From the NCBI RefSeq assembly GCF_002902965.1, contig NZ_CP026106.1, positions 682,001 through 746,000 of the forward strand: a stretch of DNA of 64,000 bases, written 5' to 3'. The first letter of the stretch is position 1. Every line of letters begins with the position of its first letter. Below are positions 17,898 to 27,460 of this stretch, piece after piece. Below the pieces are notes generated by a model, which had not been told where the DNA came from, searched no databases, and saw only the letters and a list, made by a program, of their open reading frames with translations. Source of the stretch: Paraburkholderia hospita (GTDB lineage Bacteria; Pseudomonadota; Gammaproteobacteria; Burkholderiales; Burkholderiaceae). The translations under genes and the position numbers were made by a program.

Positions 17898-18094
17898 TGC
17901 AAACCTCCGAAAGAGCCGGAGCACTGGTGAAGCAGCCGCATCAGCCATTTAACGATTGGCTAAGGCGCCGAATAAAGTCATTCGATTGTTCAGGTGCACC
18001 GAATTGTGTTGCCGGATTATAGGCATTTATTTGGAAGTCTGCTGGTCCCACAATTCGCACCATTCGATAGCTTCGCGCATTGCGCTGTTCCGAC
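17898..18094. promoter_or_regulatory. Divergent bpeT/llpE control region with LysR-type box
   Basis: An inverted repeat ATTCG-N15-CGAAT at 17980-18004 has the dyad form of a LysR-regulator site and lies between the two divergent starts. No sharp -10/-35 pair was assigned. The start codon of llpE (18095) lacks a strong Shine-Dalgarno. Confidence 0.4.
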
Positions 18095-18949
18095 ATGGAT
18101 GCATTCAACCCGCGTCACACCTTTGTCCCGTCTGGCGCGAGCCTCGGCGAAAACGCCGCGTTACTCGACGTCACCGACGTGCGGATCGAAGGGTACGCAC
18201 AGGACATCACACTGCGCCTTTACCGGCGAGCCGCCGCCAAAAACGGTCTGCCGATCCTGCTCTATTTTCACGGCGGCGGTTTCGTGCGCGGCTCGATCGA
18301 GGAAGCCGACTACGCCGCGCGCTATTTCGCGCAGCACACGCCGGCGCTCGTCGTGTCCGTCGGTTATTCGCTCGCGCCGCAGTTTCCGTTTCCCGCCGCG
18401 CCCGAAGATGCGCACCGTGCAGCACTGTGGGTGCAGACGCGCGCACGGGCGTTTGGCGGCAACACGAAAAAAATCGGCGTGGCGGGCCACGATGCAGGTG
18501 GCTCGCTCGCCAATTGCCTTGCGTTCATCGGCCGCGATCGCGGGGATGTGCGGATCGATGCGCAGGCTTTGTTCGGACCGATGCTCGATCCGAGCCTCAC
18601 GCGTCTTGGCGACGAGAAGCGCCTGAGCTCGGACATCACGGCGAGCGAATGCGCGGCCTGTTATCGCGCGTATCTGCCGCAGGCAGCGCAACGCATTCAC
18701 CCGTATGCGGCGCCGCTCGAATCGGTGCGGCTCGCCGGCTTGCCCGCGACGCTGATTGCCACCGCGCAAAACGACGTGCTGCACGTCGAAGCGGAGAAGT
18801 ACGCCAGCAATCTCATCGATGCGGGCGTGCAGACGCAGGTGGTCCGTTACCCGAGCGTATCGCACGCGGCGCTGGCCCAGCATCCGGCGGCGCTGCTCGA
18901 GGCGGTCCGATTCTTCCAGTGGCGCTTCGATGAGCGCGCACTCCGATAA
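18095..18949 (+). CDS. llpE: LlpE-like alpha/beta hydrolase (HSL family) lacking the Ser nucleophile
   Basis: 284 residues from ATG 18095. It has a hormone-sensitive-lipase type fold with the oxyanion motif HGGGF at residues 59-63, an acid at Asp227 (AQNDVLH) and His257 (SVSHAA). The nucleophile elbow, GDSAGG in the family, reads GHDAGG, with Asp133 in place of Ser. Ordinary esterase chemistry is therefore doubtful; an Asp nucleophile as in epoxide hydrolases, or a non-catalytic role, is possible. It is the first gene of the efflux operon, 38 bases before bpeE, as llpE is in B. pseudomallei. It has no signal peptide. Confidence 0.85.
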   Translation: MDAFNPRHTFVPSGASLGENAALLDVTDVRIEGYAQDITLRLYRRAAAKNGLPILLYFHGGGFVRGSIEEADYAARYFAQHTPALVVSVGYSLAPQFPFPAAPEDAHRAALWVQTRARAFGGNTKKIGVAGHDAGGSLANCLAFIGRDRGDVRIDAQALFGPMLDPSLTRLGDEKRLSSDITASECAACYRAYLPQAAQRIHPYAAPLESVRLAGLPATLIATAQNDVLHVEAEKYASNLIDAGVQTQVVRYPSVSHAALAQHPAALLEAVRFFQWRFDERALR

Positions 18950-18987
18950 ACAAACTTCTATTAACTAAATTAAATCCGGAGTCTGTC

Positions 18988-20298
18988 ATGTCTGTTTTTC
19001 CTCTCTCGCGTTCGAAGCTGGCGGTTGCGGCGCTAGCGGTGCTTGTGATTGCGGGCCTCGGCACGTTCGGCGCGATTCGCGTCGATGCGCGCTCGCCGGC
19101 GCAGTCCGCGCCGACCATCGTGCCGGAAGTCGACGTCGCCACTGTCGTGCAGAAAACCATCACCGACTGGCAAACCTATTCGGGCCGTCTTCAGGCTGTA
19201 GAAAAGGTCGACGTGCGGCCGCTCGTATCGGGCACGATCGTGTCCGTGAACTTCCAGGACGGCGCGCTCGTGAAGAAGGGCGACGTGCTGTTCGTCATCG
19301 ATCCGCGTCCGTATCAGGCGGAAGTCGATCGTGCTGCCGCGCAACTGGCGGCCGCGCAGTCGCGCGCGGGTTACTCGCAAAGCGACTGGGAGCGCGCGCA
19401 ACGGCTGATCGGCGATAGCGCAATCGCAAAACGCGACTACGACGAGAAGCAGAACGCCGCGCGCGAAGCGAGCGCGAACGTGAAGGCCGCGCAGGCCGCG
19501 CTCGAAACCGCGCAGATCAATCTCGGCTATACGAAGATCGTCGCGCCCGTGGCGGGCCGCGTGTCGCGCGCGGAGATCACGCTCGGCAACGTCGTGAACG
19601 CGGGCGCAAGCGCTGCGCCGCTGACGACGCTCGTGTCCGTCTCGCCGATCTACGCGGAGTTCGACGCCGACGAGCAGACATACCTTCAGTACATCAGCCA
19701 GGTGAAGGGCGACAGCAAGGTGCCCGTCGAACTCGGCCTCGCCAATGAGACGGGCTATTCGCGCAAGGGCACGATTCAGTCGGTCGATAACCGCCTCGAT
19801 ACGTCGTCGGGCACGATCCGCGTGCGCGCGCGTTTCGACAATAGCGACGGCTCGCTGGTGCCGGGTCTCTTTGCACGCGTGAAAGTGGGTGGCAGCGAGC
19901 CGCATGGCGCGCTGCTGATCGACGATGCCGCAATCGGCACGGACCAGGACAAGAAGTTCGTGTTCGTGGTCGACAAGGACGATCACGTCGCGTATCGCGA
20001 GATCCAGCCTGGCGACCTGCAAGGCAATCTGCGCGTCGTGAAGAGCGGCTTGCACGCGGGCGACCGCATCGTCGTGAACGGCACGCAGCGCGTGCGCCCG
20101 GGCGCGCAGGTCCGCGCGCACATGGTACCGATGGGCGAGGGCGACGCGAACAGCGCGCCCGTCGCGGACGACGCGCAGGCAGACAAGCAGGCGCAGCTCG
20201 ACGGAGCGAAGCAGAAGCACACCGAACCGCAAGCGCAGAAGGGTACGCAAACGCAGGCACAGGCGCAGCCGCGCACGAAGGCGCGCAAGGATTCGTGA
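18988..20298 (+). CDS. bpeE: RND efflux periplasmic adaptor subunit BpeE
   Basis: 436 residues. Membrane-fusion protein linking BpeF to OprC. A hydrophobic N-terminal anchor or signal (about 10-32) has no lipobox Cys. The biotinyl-lipoyl halves flank a coiled-coil hairpin (PLVSGTIVSVNFQDGALVKKGD ... TKIVAPVAGRVSRAEITLGNVV), then beta-barrel and membrane-proximal domains. The C-terminal 50 residues are a Gln/Lys/Ala-rich tail (KQAQLDGAKQKH), longer than usual. It lies within the llpE-bpeE-bpeF-oprC operon. By synteny the pump exports chloramphenicol, trimethoprim and quinolones; actual substrates here are unknown. Confidence 0.93.
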   Translation: MSVFPLSRSKLAVAALAVLVIAGLGTFGAIRVDARSPAQSAPTIVPEVDVATVVQKTITDWQTYSGRLQAVEKVDVRPLVSGTIVSVNFQDGALVKKGDVLFVIDPRPYQAEVDRAAAQLAAAQSRAGYSQSDWERAQRLIGDSAIAKRDYDEKQNAAREASANVKAAQAALETAQINLGYTKIVAPVAGRVSRAEITLGNVVNAGASAAPLTTLVSVSPIYAEFDADEQTYLQYISQVKGDSKVPVELGLANETGYSRKGTIQSVDNRLDTSSGTIRVRARFDNSDGSLVPGLFARVKVGGSEPHGALLIDDAAIGTDQDKKFVFVVDKDDHVAYREIQPGDLQGNLRVVKSGLHAGDRIVVNGTQRVRPGAQVRAHMVPMGEGDANSAPVADDAQADKQAQLDGAKQKHTEPQAQKGTQTQAQAQPRTKARKDS

Positions 20299-20372
20299 TC
20301 GGTCGACCAACCGGCACCCATCCTTCGATGCATGCGCAGAAGACGTAAGCGCTCCAACATCAAGAGCTTCAC

Positions 20373-23300
20373 ATGAACATATCCAAATTCTTCATCGACC
20401 GGCCGATCTTCGCTGGCGTGCTATCGGTCCTGATTCTGCTCGGGGGGCTGATCGCACTGTTCCAGCTGCCGATCTCCGAATACCCCGAAGTGGTGCCGCC
20501 TTCCGTGGTGGTGCACGCGCAATATCCGGGCGCGAACCCGAAGGTGATCGCCGAGGCCGTTGCGTCGCCGCTCGAAGAGCAGATCAACGGCGTCGAGAAC
20601 ATGCTGTACATGCAGTCGCAGGCCAATAGCGACGGCAATCTGACGTTGACGGTCACGTTCAAGCTCGGCACGAATCCCGATCTCGCGACGCAGCTCGTGC
20701 AGAACCGCGTGAATCAGGCACTGCCGCGTCTGCCGGAAGACGTGCAGCGTCTCGGCGTGACGACGATCAAGAGCTCGCCGACGCTGACGATGGTCGTGCA
20801 TTTGATCTCGCCGAACGACCGTTACGACATGACGTATCTGCGCAACTACGCGCTGCTCAACGTGAAAGACCGCCTGGAGCGGATCAAGGGCGTCGGGCAG
20901 GTGCAGTTGTGGGGCGCGGGCGACTACGCAATGCGCGTGTGGCTCGATCCGGCGAAGGTCGCGCAACGCAATCTGACGGCGATGGAAGTCGTCAACGCGA
21001 TTCGCGAGCAGAACATTCAGGTGGCGGCGGGCGTGATCGGTGCATCGCCTTCCGTGCCGGGCACGCCGCTGCAGCTGTCGGTGAATGCGCGCGGCCGTCT
21101 GAAAACAGAAGCGGAGTTCGGCGACATCGTCGTGAAGACGGCGCCGGATGGGGCCGTCACGTACCTGAAGGATATCGCGCGTGTCGAACTCGCGGCTTCG
21201 GAATACGGCTTGCGCTCGCTGCTCGACAACAAGCCGGCTGTTGCAATGGCGATCAACCAGTCGCCGGGCGCGAATTCGCTGCAGATTTCCGACGAAGTGC
21301 GCGCGACGATGAAAGAACTCGCCGCAGACTTCCCGGCGGGTGTCGAGTACAAGATCGTCTATGACCCGACGCAGTTCGTGCGTTCGAGTATCGAAGCCGT
21401 CGTGCACACGCTGCTCGAAGCGATTGCGCTGGTCGTGATCGTGGTGATCGTGTTCCTGCAAACGTGGCGCGCGTCGATCATTCCGCTTATCGCGGTGCCT
21501 GTGTCCATTGTCGGCACCTTCTCGCTGCTGCTCGCTTTCGGTTTCTCGATCAACGCGCTGTCGCTGTTCGGGATGGTGCTGGCCATCGGTATCGTGGTTG
21601 ACGATGCGATCGTGGTGGTGGAGAACGTCGAGCGGAACATCGAAAGCGGGCTGAGCGCGAGAGATGCGACCTACAAGGCCATGCAGGAAGTGAGCGGGCC
21701 AATTATCGCCATCGCGCTGACGCTGGTCGCCGTGTTCGTGCCGCTCGCGTTCATGACGGGTCTGACGGGCCAGTTCTACAAGCAGTTCGCGATGACCATC
21801 GCGATCTCGACGGTGATCTCGGCATTCAACTCGCTGACCCTGTCGCCCGCATTGTCTGCGCTGTTGCTGCGTGGTCATGGCGCGAAGGAAGACTGGCTGA
21901 CGCGCGGCATGAACCGCGTGTTGGGCCCGTTTTTCAGGGGCTTCAACAAGGTGTTCCATCGCGGCTCGGAAAGCTATGGGCGTGGCGTGAACGGCGTGCT
22001 CAAGCGTAAGGGCGCGATGCTCGTCGTGTACGCGGTGCTGCTGGGCCTGACGGTGCTCGTGTCGCGTGCCGTGCCGGGCGGTTTCGTGCCGGCGCAGGAC
22101 AAGGAGTATCTGATCGCGTTTGCGCAGTTGCCTAACGGCGCATCGCTCGATCGCACCGAGAAGGTGATCCGCGACATGGGCACGATCGCGCTGAAGCAGC
22201 CTGGCGTGGAAAGCGCGGTGGCGTTCCCGGGTCTGTCGGTGAACGGCTTCACGAACAGTTCGAGCGCGGGCATCGTGTTCGTCACGCTCAAGCCGTTCCA
22301 TGAACGCAAGGGCAAAGCGCTGTCGGCGGGTGCGATTGCGGGCGCGCTGAACCAGCAATACGGCGCGATCAAGGATTCGTTCGTTGCCGTCTTTCCGCCG
22401 CCACCCGTGCTCGGTCTCGGTACGCTCGGCGGCTTCAAGATGCAGCTGGAGGACCACGGTGCAGTCGGATACACAGAGCTGAACAAAGCGACGGAAGCGT
22501 TCGTCAAGAAGGCTGCAACGACTCCCGAACTCGGCCCGACGTTCTCCAGCTATCAGATCAACGTGCCGCAAGTGAACGTCGATCTCGACCGTGTGAAGGC
22601 GAAGCAACTGGGCGTGCCCGTGACGGACGTGTTCAGCACGATGCAGGTGTATCTCGGCTCGCTGTACGTGAACGACTTCAACCGTTTCGGCCGTGTGTAC
22701 CAGGTGCGTGTGCAGGCGGACGCGCCGTACCGTCAGCAGGCCGACGACATCCTGCAACTGAAGACGCGCAACGCGAATGGCGACATGGTGCCGTTGTCGT
22801 CGCTGGTGACGGTGACGCCGACGTATGGTCCGGAAATGGTCGTGCGCTACAACGGCTACACGGCGGCCGATATCAACGGCGGCCCGGCGCCAGGATTCTC
22901 GTCGGGTGAAGCGCAGGCAGCGGCCGAGCGCATCGCGGCGCAAGTGTTGCCGAAGGGTGTGAAGCTCGAATGGACCGATCTGACGTATCAGCAGATCATC
23001 GCGGGCAACGCGGGCATGTGGGTGTTCCCGATCAGCGTGCTGCTCGTGTTCCTCGTGCTCGCTGCGCTGTACGAGAGCCTGACGCTGCCGCTCGCGGTGA
23101 TCCTGATCGTGCCGATGAGCGTGTTGTCCGCGCTGGCGGGTGTATGGCTGACGCAGGGCGACAACAACATCTTCACGCAGATCGGTTTGATGGTGCTGGT
23201 GGGGCTGGCGTCGAAGAACGCGATTCTGATCGTCGAGTTTGCGCGTGAACTGGAGCACGACGGACGCACGCCGCTGCAGGCCGCCATCGAAGCGAGCCGC

Positions 23301-23558
23301 ATGCGTTTGCGGCCGATTCTGATGACGTCGATCGCGTTCATCATGGGCGTGGTGCCGCTGGTGGTGTCGAGCGGCGCGGGTTCCGAAATGCGTCACGCGA
23401 TGGGTGTGGCCGTGTTCTTCGGGATGCTGGGTGTGACGCTGTTCGGCCTGATGCTGACGCCGGTGTTCTACGTGGTGCTGCGTACGTTGGCGGGCGGCAA
23501 GATTCACGTCGCGCAAAAGGACTCGCCGCATCTCGTCGCGCATACGACGGACGCCTGA
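20373..23558 (+). CDS. bpeF: RND efflux inner-membrane transporter BpeF (HAE1 family)
   Basis: 1061 residues, full length for an AcrB-type trimeric proton/drug antiporter. It begins MNISKFFIDRPIFAGVLS, the standard HAE1 start. The proton-relay acids Asp410-Asp411 lie in GIVVDDAIVVVENVERN. Two large periplasmic loops and twelve transmembrane helices are in the expected order. The stop codon overlaps the first possible start of oprC (TGATG). The role is drug and solvent efflux with BpeE and OprC. Confidence 0.95.
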   Translation: MNISKFFIDRPIFAGVLSVLILLGGLIALFQLPISEYPEVVPPSVVVHAQYPGANPKVIAEAVASPLEEQINGVENMLYMQSQANSDGNLTLTVTFKLGTNPDLATQLVQNRVNQALPRLPEDVQRLGVTTIKSSPTLTMVVHLISPNDRYDMTYLRNYALLNVKDRLERIKGVGQVQLWGAGDYAMRVWLDPAKVAQRNLTAMEVVNAIREQNIQVAAGVIGASPSVPGTPLQLSVNARGRLKTEAEFGDIVVKTAPDGAVTYLKDIARVELAASEYGLRSLLDNKPAVAMAINQSPGANSLQISDEVRATMKELAADFPAGVEYKIVYDPTQFVRSSIEAVVHTLLEAIALVVIVVIVFLQTWRASIIPLIAVPVSIVGTFSLLLAFGFSINALSLFGMVLAIGIVVDDAIVVVENVERNIESGLSARDATYKAMQEVSGPIIAIALTLVAVFVPLAFMTGLTGQFYKQFAMTIAISTVISAFNSLTLSPALSALLLRGHGAKEDWLTRGMNRVLGPFFRGFNKVFHRGSESYGRGVNGVLKRKGAMLVVYAVLLGLTVLVSRAVPGGFVPAQDKEYLIAFAQLPNGASLDRTEKVIRDMGTIALKQPGVESAVAFPGLSVNGFTNSSSAGIVFVTLKPFHERKGKALSAGAIAGALNQQYGAIKDSFVAVFPPPPVLGLGTLGGFKMQLEDHGAVGYTELNKATEAFVKKAATTPELGPTFSSYQINVPQVNVDLDRVKAKQLGVPVTDVFSTMQVYLGSLYVNDFNRFGRVYQVRVQADAPYRQQADDILQLKTRNANGDMVPLSSLVTVTPTYGPEMVVRYNGYTAADINGGPAPGFSSGEAQAAAERIAAQVLPKGVKLEWTDLTYQQIIAGNAGMWVFPISVLLVFLVLAALYESLTLPLAVILIVPMSVLSALAGVWLTQGDNNIFTQIGLMVLVGLASKNAILIVEFARELEHDGRTPLQAAIEASRMRLRPILMTSIAFIMGVVPLVVSSGAGSEMRHAMGVAVFFGMLGVTLFGLMLTPVFYVVLRTLAGGKIHVAQKDSPHLVAHTTDA

Positions 23559-25129
23559 TGGAGAAAATGACAATGAAAAGCTTTGAACAGATGAGCGGCC
23601 TGGGTCGCGCGGCGGCGAGCACGCTGCTGATGTTGCTGCTCGCGGCGTGCTCGCTCGAGCCGACGTACAAGCGTCCCGATTCGGCGACGCCCGCGGCCTT
23701 CAAGGAAGCGCCCGTGTCGGCAACGACGGCGGATGCGGCGGCCACGCCGCTGCCGGCGAGCGAAGCGGGCACGTGGAAGACGGCTGAGCCCGCAGAAGAC
23801 GCGCATCGCGGCGAATGGTGGACGATTTTCGGCGATTCGACGCTCAACGATCTGGAAAAGCAGGCTGGCGATGCGAACCAGAACCTGAAAGCAGCCGCGG
23901 CGCGCGTGCAGGAATCGCGTGCGCTGACGCAGCAGGCGCGCGCCGACTGGTTCCCGTCGTTCGATGCGGGCTTCGGGCCGACGCGCGAGCGTCTGTCGCC
24001 CGCTTCGCAGTTCCTGCCGAACGACACGCATGTGCCGACGCAAACGCTGTGGCGCGCACAGGTGACGGCTGCGTATGAAGTCGATCTGTTTGGCCGCGTC
24101 AGTTCGAACGTGAACGCCGCACGTGCCGACCAGGCGCAGAGCGAAGCGTTGTTCCGCTCGGTGCAGCTCGCGTTGCAGGCGGACGTCGCGCAGAACTACT
24201 TTCAGTTGCGTGAGTTCGACACGCAGTTGAGCCTGTATCGTCAGACGGTGACGTTGCGTGAGAACGCATTGAAACTCGTCGAGCGCCGCTTCAACGAAGG
24301 CGACATCAACGAACTCGATGTGTCGCGCGCCCGCAATGAACTGGCGACGGCGCGCGCCGATGCCGTCGGCGTGGCGCGTCAGCGCGCGGCGTCCGAGCAC
24401 GGCCTCGCGATTTTGCTCGGCAAGGCGCCTGCGGACTTCTCGTTCCCCGAGACGCCGCTTGCGCCTGTAACGGCGCGCGTGCCTGCTGGATTGCCGTCTG
24501 CGCTGCTCGAGCGTCGGCCGGATATCGCAGCGGCGGAGCGCGCGATGGCGGGCGCGAATGCGCGGATCGGCCTGGCCAAATCGGCGTTCTTCCCGAAGCT
24601 CGATATCACGGGTGCGTTTGGCTACGAGTCGACGACGCTCGGCGATCTGTTCCAGTGGTCGAGCCGCGCGTTCCTGCTTGGTCCGTTTGCGGGCACGGCG
24701 CTCACGGTGCCGCTCTTCGATGGCGGACGTCGCAAGGCGAATCTCGCGAATGCGCGCGCGAAGTATGACGAGGATGTGGCGCAGTATCGTCAGCAGGTGC
24801 TCGTGGCGTTTCGTGAAGTTGAGGACAACTTGTCCGATCTGCGTTTGCTTGGCGATCAGACGCGCGAGCAGAACGATGCTGTCAACGCGTCGAAGCGGGC
24901 GGAGCATCTGTCGCAGACGCAGTATCAGGAAGGGCAGGTCGCCTATCTGGATGTGATCGATGCGGAACGGCAGACGCTGCAGTCGCAGTTGCAGTTGAGC
25001 CATCTTGCCGGCACGCAGGCGGTCGCGACGGTCAACTTGATTCGTGCGCTCGGCGGGGGGTGGGGTGATGTGAAGGCGGATATCGGCAGCGCCGACGGCG
25101 CGCAATCGCAGCAGGTGGCGAAGCAGTAA
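23558..25129 (+). CDS. oprC: Outer-membrane efflux lipoprotein OprC (TolC/NodT family)
   Basis: 523 residues from the ATG overlapping the bpeF stop. ATG 23573 is also likely, because GGAG at 23560-23563 is well spaced for it. The signal peptide ends in a lipobox (LLLAAC-S), so it is a lipoprotein. Two OEP repeats form the TolC-like beta-barrel and helical tunnel (about 75-275 and 290-480, with LLERRPDIAAAERAMAGANARIG). It is the last gene of the pump operon; a repeat element follows it. Confidence 0.93.
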   Translation: MEKMTMKSFEQMSGLGRAAASTLLMLLLAACSLEPTYKRPDSATPAAFKEAPVSATTADAAATPLPASEAGTWKTAEPAEDAHRGEWWTIFGDSTLNDLEKQAGDANQNLKAAAARVQESRALTQQARADWFPSFDAGFGPTRERLSPASQFLPNDTHVPTQTLWRAQVTAAYEVDLFGRVSSNVNAARADQAQSEALFRSVQLALQADVAQNYFQLREFDTQLSLYRQTVTLRENALKLVERRFNEGDINELDVSRARNELATARADAVGVARQRAASEHGLAILLGKAPADFSFPETPLAPVTARVPAGLPSALLERRPDIAAAERAMAGANARIGLAKSAFFPKLDITGAFGYESTTLGDLFQWSSRAFLLGPFAGTALTVPLFDGGRRKANLANARAKYDEDVAQYRQQVLVAFREVEDNLSDLRLLGDQTREQNDAVNASKRAEHLSQTQYQEGQVAYLDVIDAERQTLQSQLQLSHLAGTQAVATVNLIRALGGGWGDVKADIGSADGAQSQQVAKQ

Positions 25130-25140
25130 GTTTTTTTTGC

Positions 25141-25879
25141 GGTGGCATCCGCGGTTTGCTCTTGCGCGGGCATCCGCGATTTGCCTTCGCGCTTCAAGCG
25201 TCGCCCCTGTGCGGGGCGGCACCTACTTTTCTTTGCCGCCGCAAAGAAAAGTAGGCAAAAGAAAGCGGCTAACACCGCCAACATCTCTCATTGCCTGAGG
25301 GCCCCCAAAGGGTCTTACGCTTCACACGGCAATCACGTGACCCATGTTCGTTGCCAACGTTCTTGCGGTGCGCCTCACCCACTTCACGCGCCCGCGCTGC
25401 ACCCCGGCCGCGCCAGATAGTCCACCGCCGCCCAGGTGGCAAACTGTGTGTAGGCCGTAGTGCTACACACACCTCACTTCGGACCGATAGCGCACGCTCC
25501 ACCCTGTAAGAGCGCCAAGCTATACGCCGCGACAACCTACACACAGTTTGCCACCTGGGCGGCACATACCATTCGCTGCCGCTTGCCCGAGTACGGGTAT
25601 TCGAAGCGGGTGAGGCGCTCATTCGAAGCGTTGGCAACGAACGCGAACAGAAATGCTGCCGTGTGAAGCGCAAGACCCTTTGGGGGCCCGCAGGCAAGAA
25701 CAAGGATTGGCGGTGTGAGCCGCTTTCTTTTGCCTACTTTTCTTTGCGGCGGCAAAGAAAAGTAGGTGCCGCCCCGCACAGGGGCGACGCGTGAAGCACG
25801 AAGGCACAACGCGGATGCCAGTGCATCGGCTAAAGCAACCAAACCGCTAGCGCCGCGCAGGCGCCACGCGGATGCCACC
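25141..25879. repeat. Nested inverted-repeat (fold-back) element, non-coding, about 740 bp
   Basis: The two halves are imperfect reverse complements. The outermost 13 bases match (25141-25153 GGTGGCATCCGCG versus 25867-25879). The 25195-25375 block pairs with 25610-25795, and 28 inner bases pair perfectly (25427-25454 with 25536-25563), leaving an unpaired centre of about 80 bases. Each arm also contains its own perfect hairpin of 15 base pairs (CCTACTTTTCTTTGC and complement; 25222-25255 and 25733-25766). No transposase or other gene is inside. This resembles a dispersed, non-autonomous Burkholderia repeat; copy number elsewhere cannot be seen. Confidence 0.85.
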
Positions 25880-26031
25880 AAAAGCAAAACCAAAAAACCA
25901 ATCACCCCCGTGCACCCCTGCACGCCCCTCCCGGGACACGTCCCCATATTTCTTTGTACACTTAGAGCCGTTTCGCGGCAGCGATCCATCTATCGCACTG
26001 CGACTTCACCCCCACCTCGAGGTCACCGGCT
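25880..26031. other. Leader of the Nramp transporter gene
   Basis: Between the repeat element and the transporter start. No gene was seen. A GAGGT sequence at 26019-26023 is the likely ribosome-binding site for a TTG start at 26032. No metal-regulator box was confidently recognised. Confidence 0.4.
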
Positions 26032-27360
26032 TTGCAGTTCAAACTTCCAACCACAGCTACCGCGCCGTTCTGCCCATCCGAGGTGCAGGGCTCCGTCGCC
26101 GTCACGCAGTCCGCCCCATTCTGGAAAAAAATCCTTCAGTTCGCAGGTCCCGGCCTACTGGTGTCGATCGGTTACATGGACCCGGGCAACTGGGCCACCG
26201 ACATCGAAGCCGGCTCGCGCTACGGTTATAGCCTGCTGTTCGTAGTGGTGCTGTCGAGCCTAGCAGCAATGGTGCTGCAGTGCCTCAGCATGCGTCTTGG
26301 CATCGCGACGGGCCGCAATCTCGCGGAACTATCGCGCACGCGTTACTCGCCGGGCATCGCGCGTATTCAATGGCTGCTCGCCGAACTGTCGATCATCGCC
26401 TGCGATCTTGCCGAAGTGCTGGGCGGCGCGCTCGCGTTTCATCTGCTGTTCAAATGCTCGCTGACGGTCGGCGTGATCCTCACCGCGTTCGACACGCTGA
26501 TCGTGCTCGGCCTGAAGGGCAAAAATTTCCGCGACCTCGAAGCGATCATGCTCGGTCTGGTCGCGACCATCGGCGTCGGATACGTGATCGAACTGGCGCT
26601 GGTTCATCCGCACTGGCCGTCCGTCGCGGCGGGGCTCGTGCCGTCGTGGCAAGCCATCAGCGAACGCGAGCCGCTATATCTCGCGATTGGCATTCTCGGC
26701 GCGACAGTGATGCCGCATAACCTGTATCTGCATTCGTCCATCGTGCAGACGCGCGCGATCAAGCGAGATCGCGAGGGCATCGCCGACGCGATCTCGCTGT
26801 CGCGTATCGACACCATCGTCGCGCTCATTCTCGCGCTGCTGATCAATGCGGCGATCCTGATTCTCGCGGCGGCCGCGTTCCATTCGACGGGGCATACCCA
26901 GGTCACCGAAATCGAGGACGCCTACCGGCTGCTCGCGCCCATCGTCGGCACGGGCTTCGCGGCCGTGCTGTTCGCGATCACGCTGCTGGCGTCGGGGCAA
27001 AGCTCGACGTTCACGGGCACGGTGGCCGGGCAGGTCATCATGGAAGGCTTTCTGCAGCTAAAGATTCCGTGCTACCAGCGGCGCTTCATCACGCGTGCGC
27101 TCGCGTTGATTCCCGCGCTCATCGGTGTGCAGATGCTCGGCAATGGCGCCGTCGGGCAGTTGCTCGTCGCGAGCCAGGTGGTGCTGAGCCTGCAGTTGCC
27201 GTTCGCGCTCTATCCGCTGATCCGCATGACGGACGACCGCGCGCTGATGGGCGAATTCGCGAACCGGCTGCCGACGCGTATCCTCGCGTGGTCGCTGTTC
27301 GTCGTGATCAGCGCGGCGAATATCTGGCTGGTGGTGCAGACGTTCGGGTTCGCAGGCTGA
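26032..27360 (+). CDS. mntH: Nramp-family divalent metal (Mn2+/Fe2+):H+ symporter
   Basis: 442 residues. Inner-membrane importer of Mn2+ or Fe2+. The metal-binding Nramp motifs are present: DPGNWATD (about residues 45-52) in helix 1 and MPHNLYLHSS in helix 6. About eleven hydrophobic segments follow the LeuT-type order. The only plausible start upstream of helix 1 is TTG 26032, with GAGGT eight bases before, though a GTG slightly downstream cannot be excluded. It stands alone, convergent with flhC. Confidence 0.9.
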   Translation: MQFKLPTTATAPFCPSEVQGSVAVTQSAPFWKKILQFAGPGLLVSIGYMDPGNWATDIEAGSRYGYSLLFVVVLSSLAAMVLQCLSMRLGIATGRNLAELSRTRYSPGIARIQWLLAELSIIACDLAEVLGGALAFHLLFKCSLTVGVILTAFDTLIVLGLKGKNFRDLEAIMLGLVATIGVGYVIELALVHPHWPSVAAGLVPSWQAISEREPLYLAIGILGATVMPHNLYLHSSIVQTRAIKRDREGIADAISLSRIDTIVALILALLINAAILILAAAAFHSTGHTQVTEIEDAYRLLAPIVGTGFAAVLFAITLLASGQSSTFTGTVAGQVIMEGFLQLKIPCYQRRFITRALALIPALIGVQMLGNGAVGQLLVASQVVLSLQLPFALYPLIRMTDDRALMGEFANRLPTRILAWSLFVVISAANIWLVVQTFGFAG

Positions 27361-27388
27361 GCTTCAAAGCGCGAATAAAACGCGGACG

Positions 27389-27417
27389 AAAAAAAGCCGG
27401 TCTCGCGAGACCGGCTT
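27389..27417 (-). terminator. Terminator for the flhDC transcript
   Basis: 24-base perfect palindrome from AAGCCGGTCTCG to its complement at 27394-27417. Read on the minus strand it is followed by a T-run (plus-strand A-run at 27389-27395). It lies between the convergent mntH and flhC genes. Confidence 0.8.
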
Positions 27418-27460
27418 CAAAATAATGCATAGCTTCGGATGGACTGAGTGATGCGCGGCG

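Noticed and set aside
20421..23573. 1050-codon minus-strand frame opposite bpeF
   Set aside because: The complement of a verified RND gene; Arg/His-rich translation without domain features.
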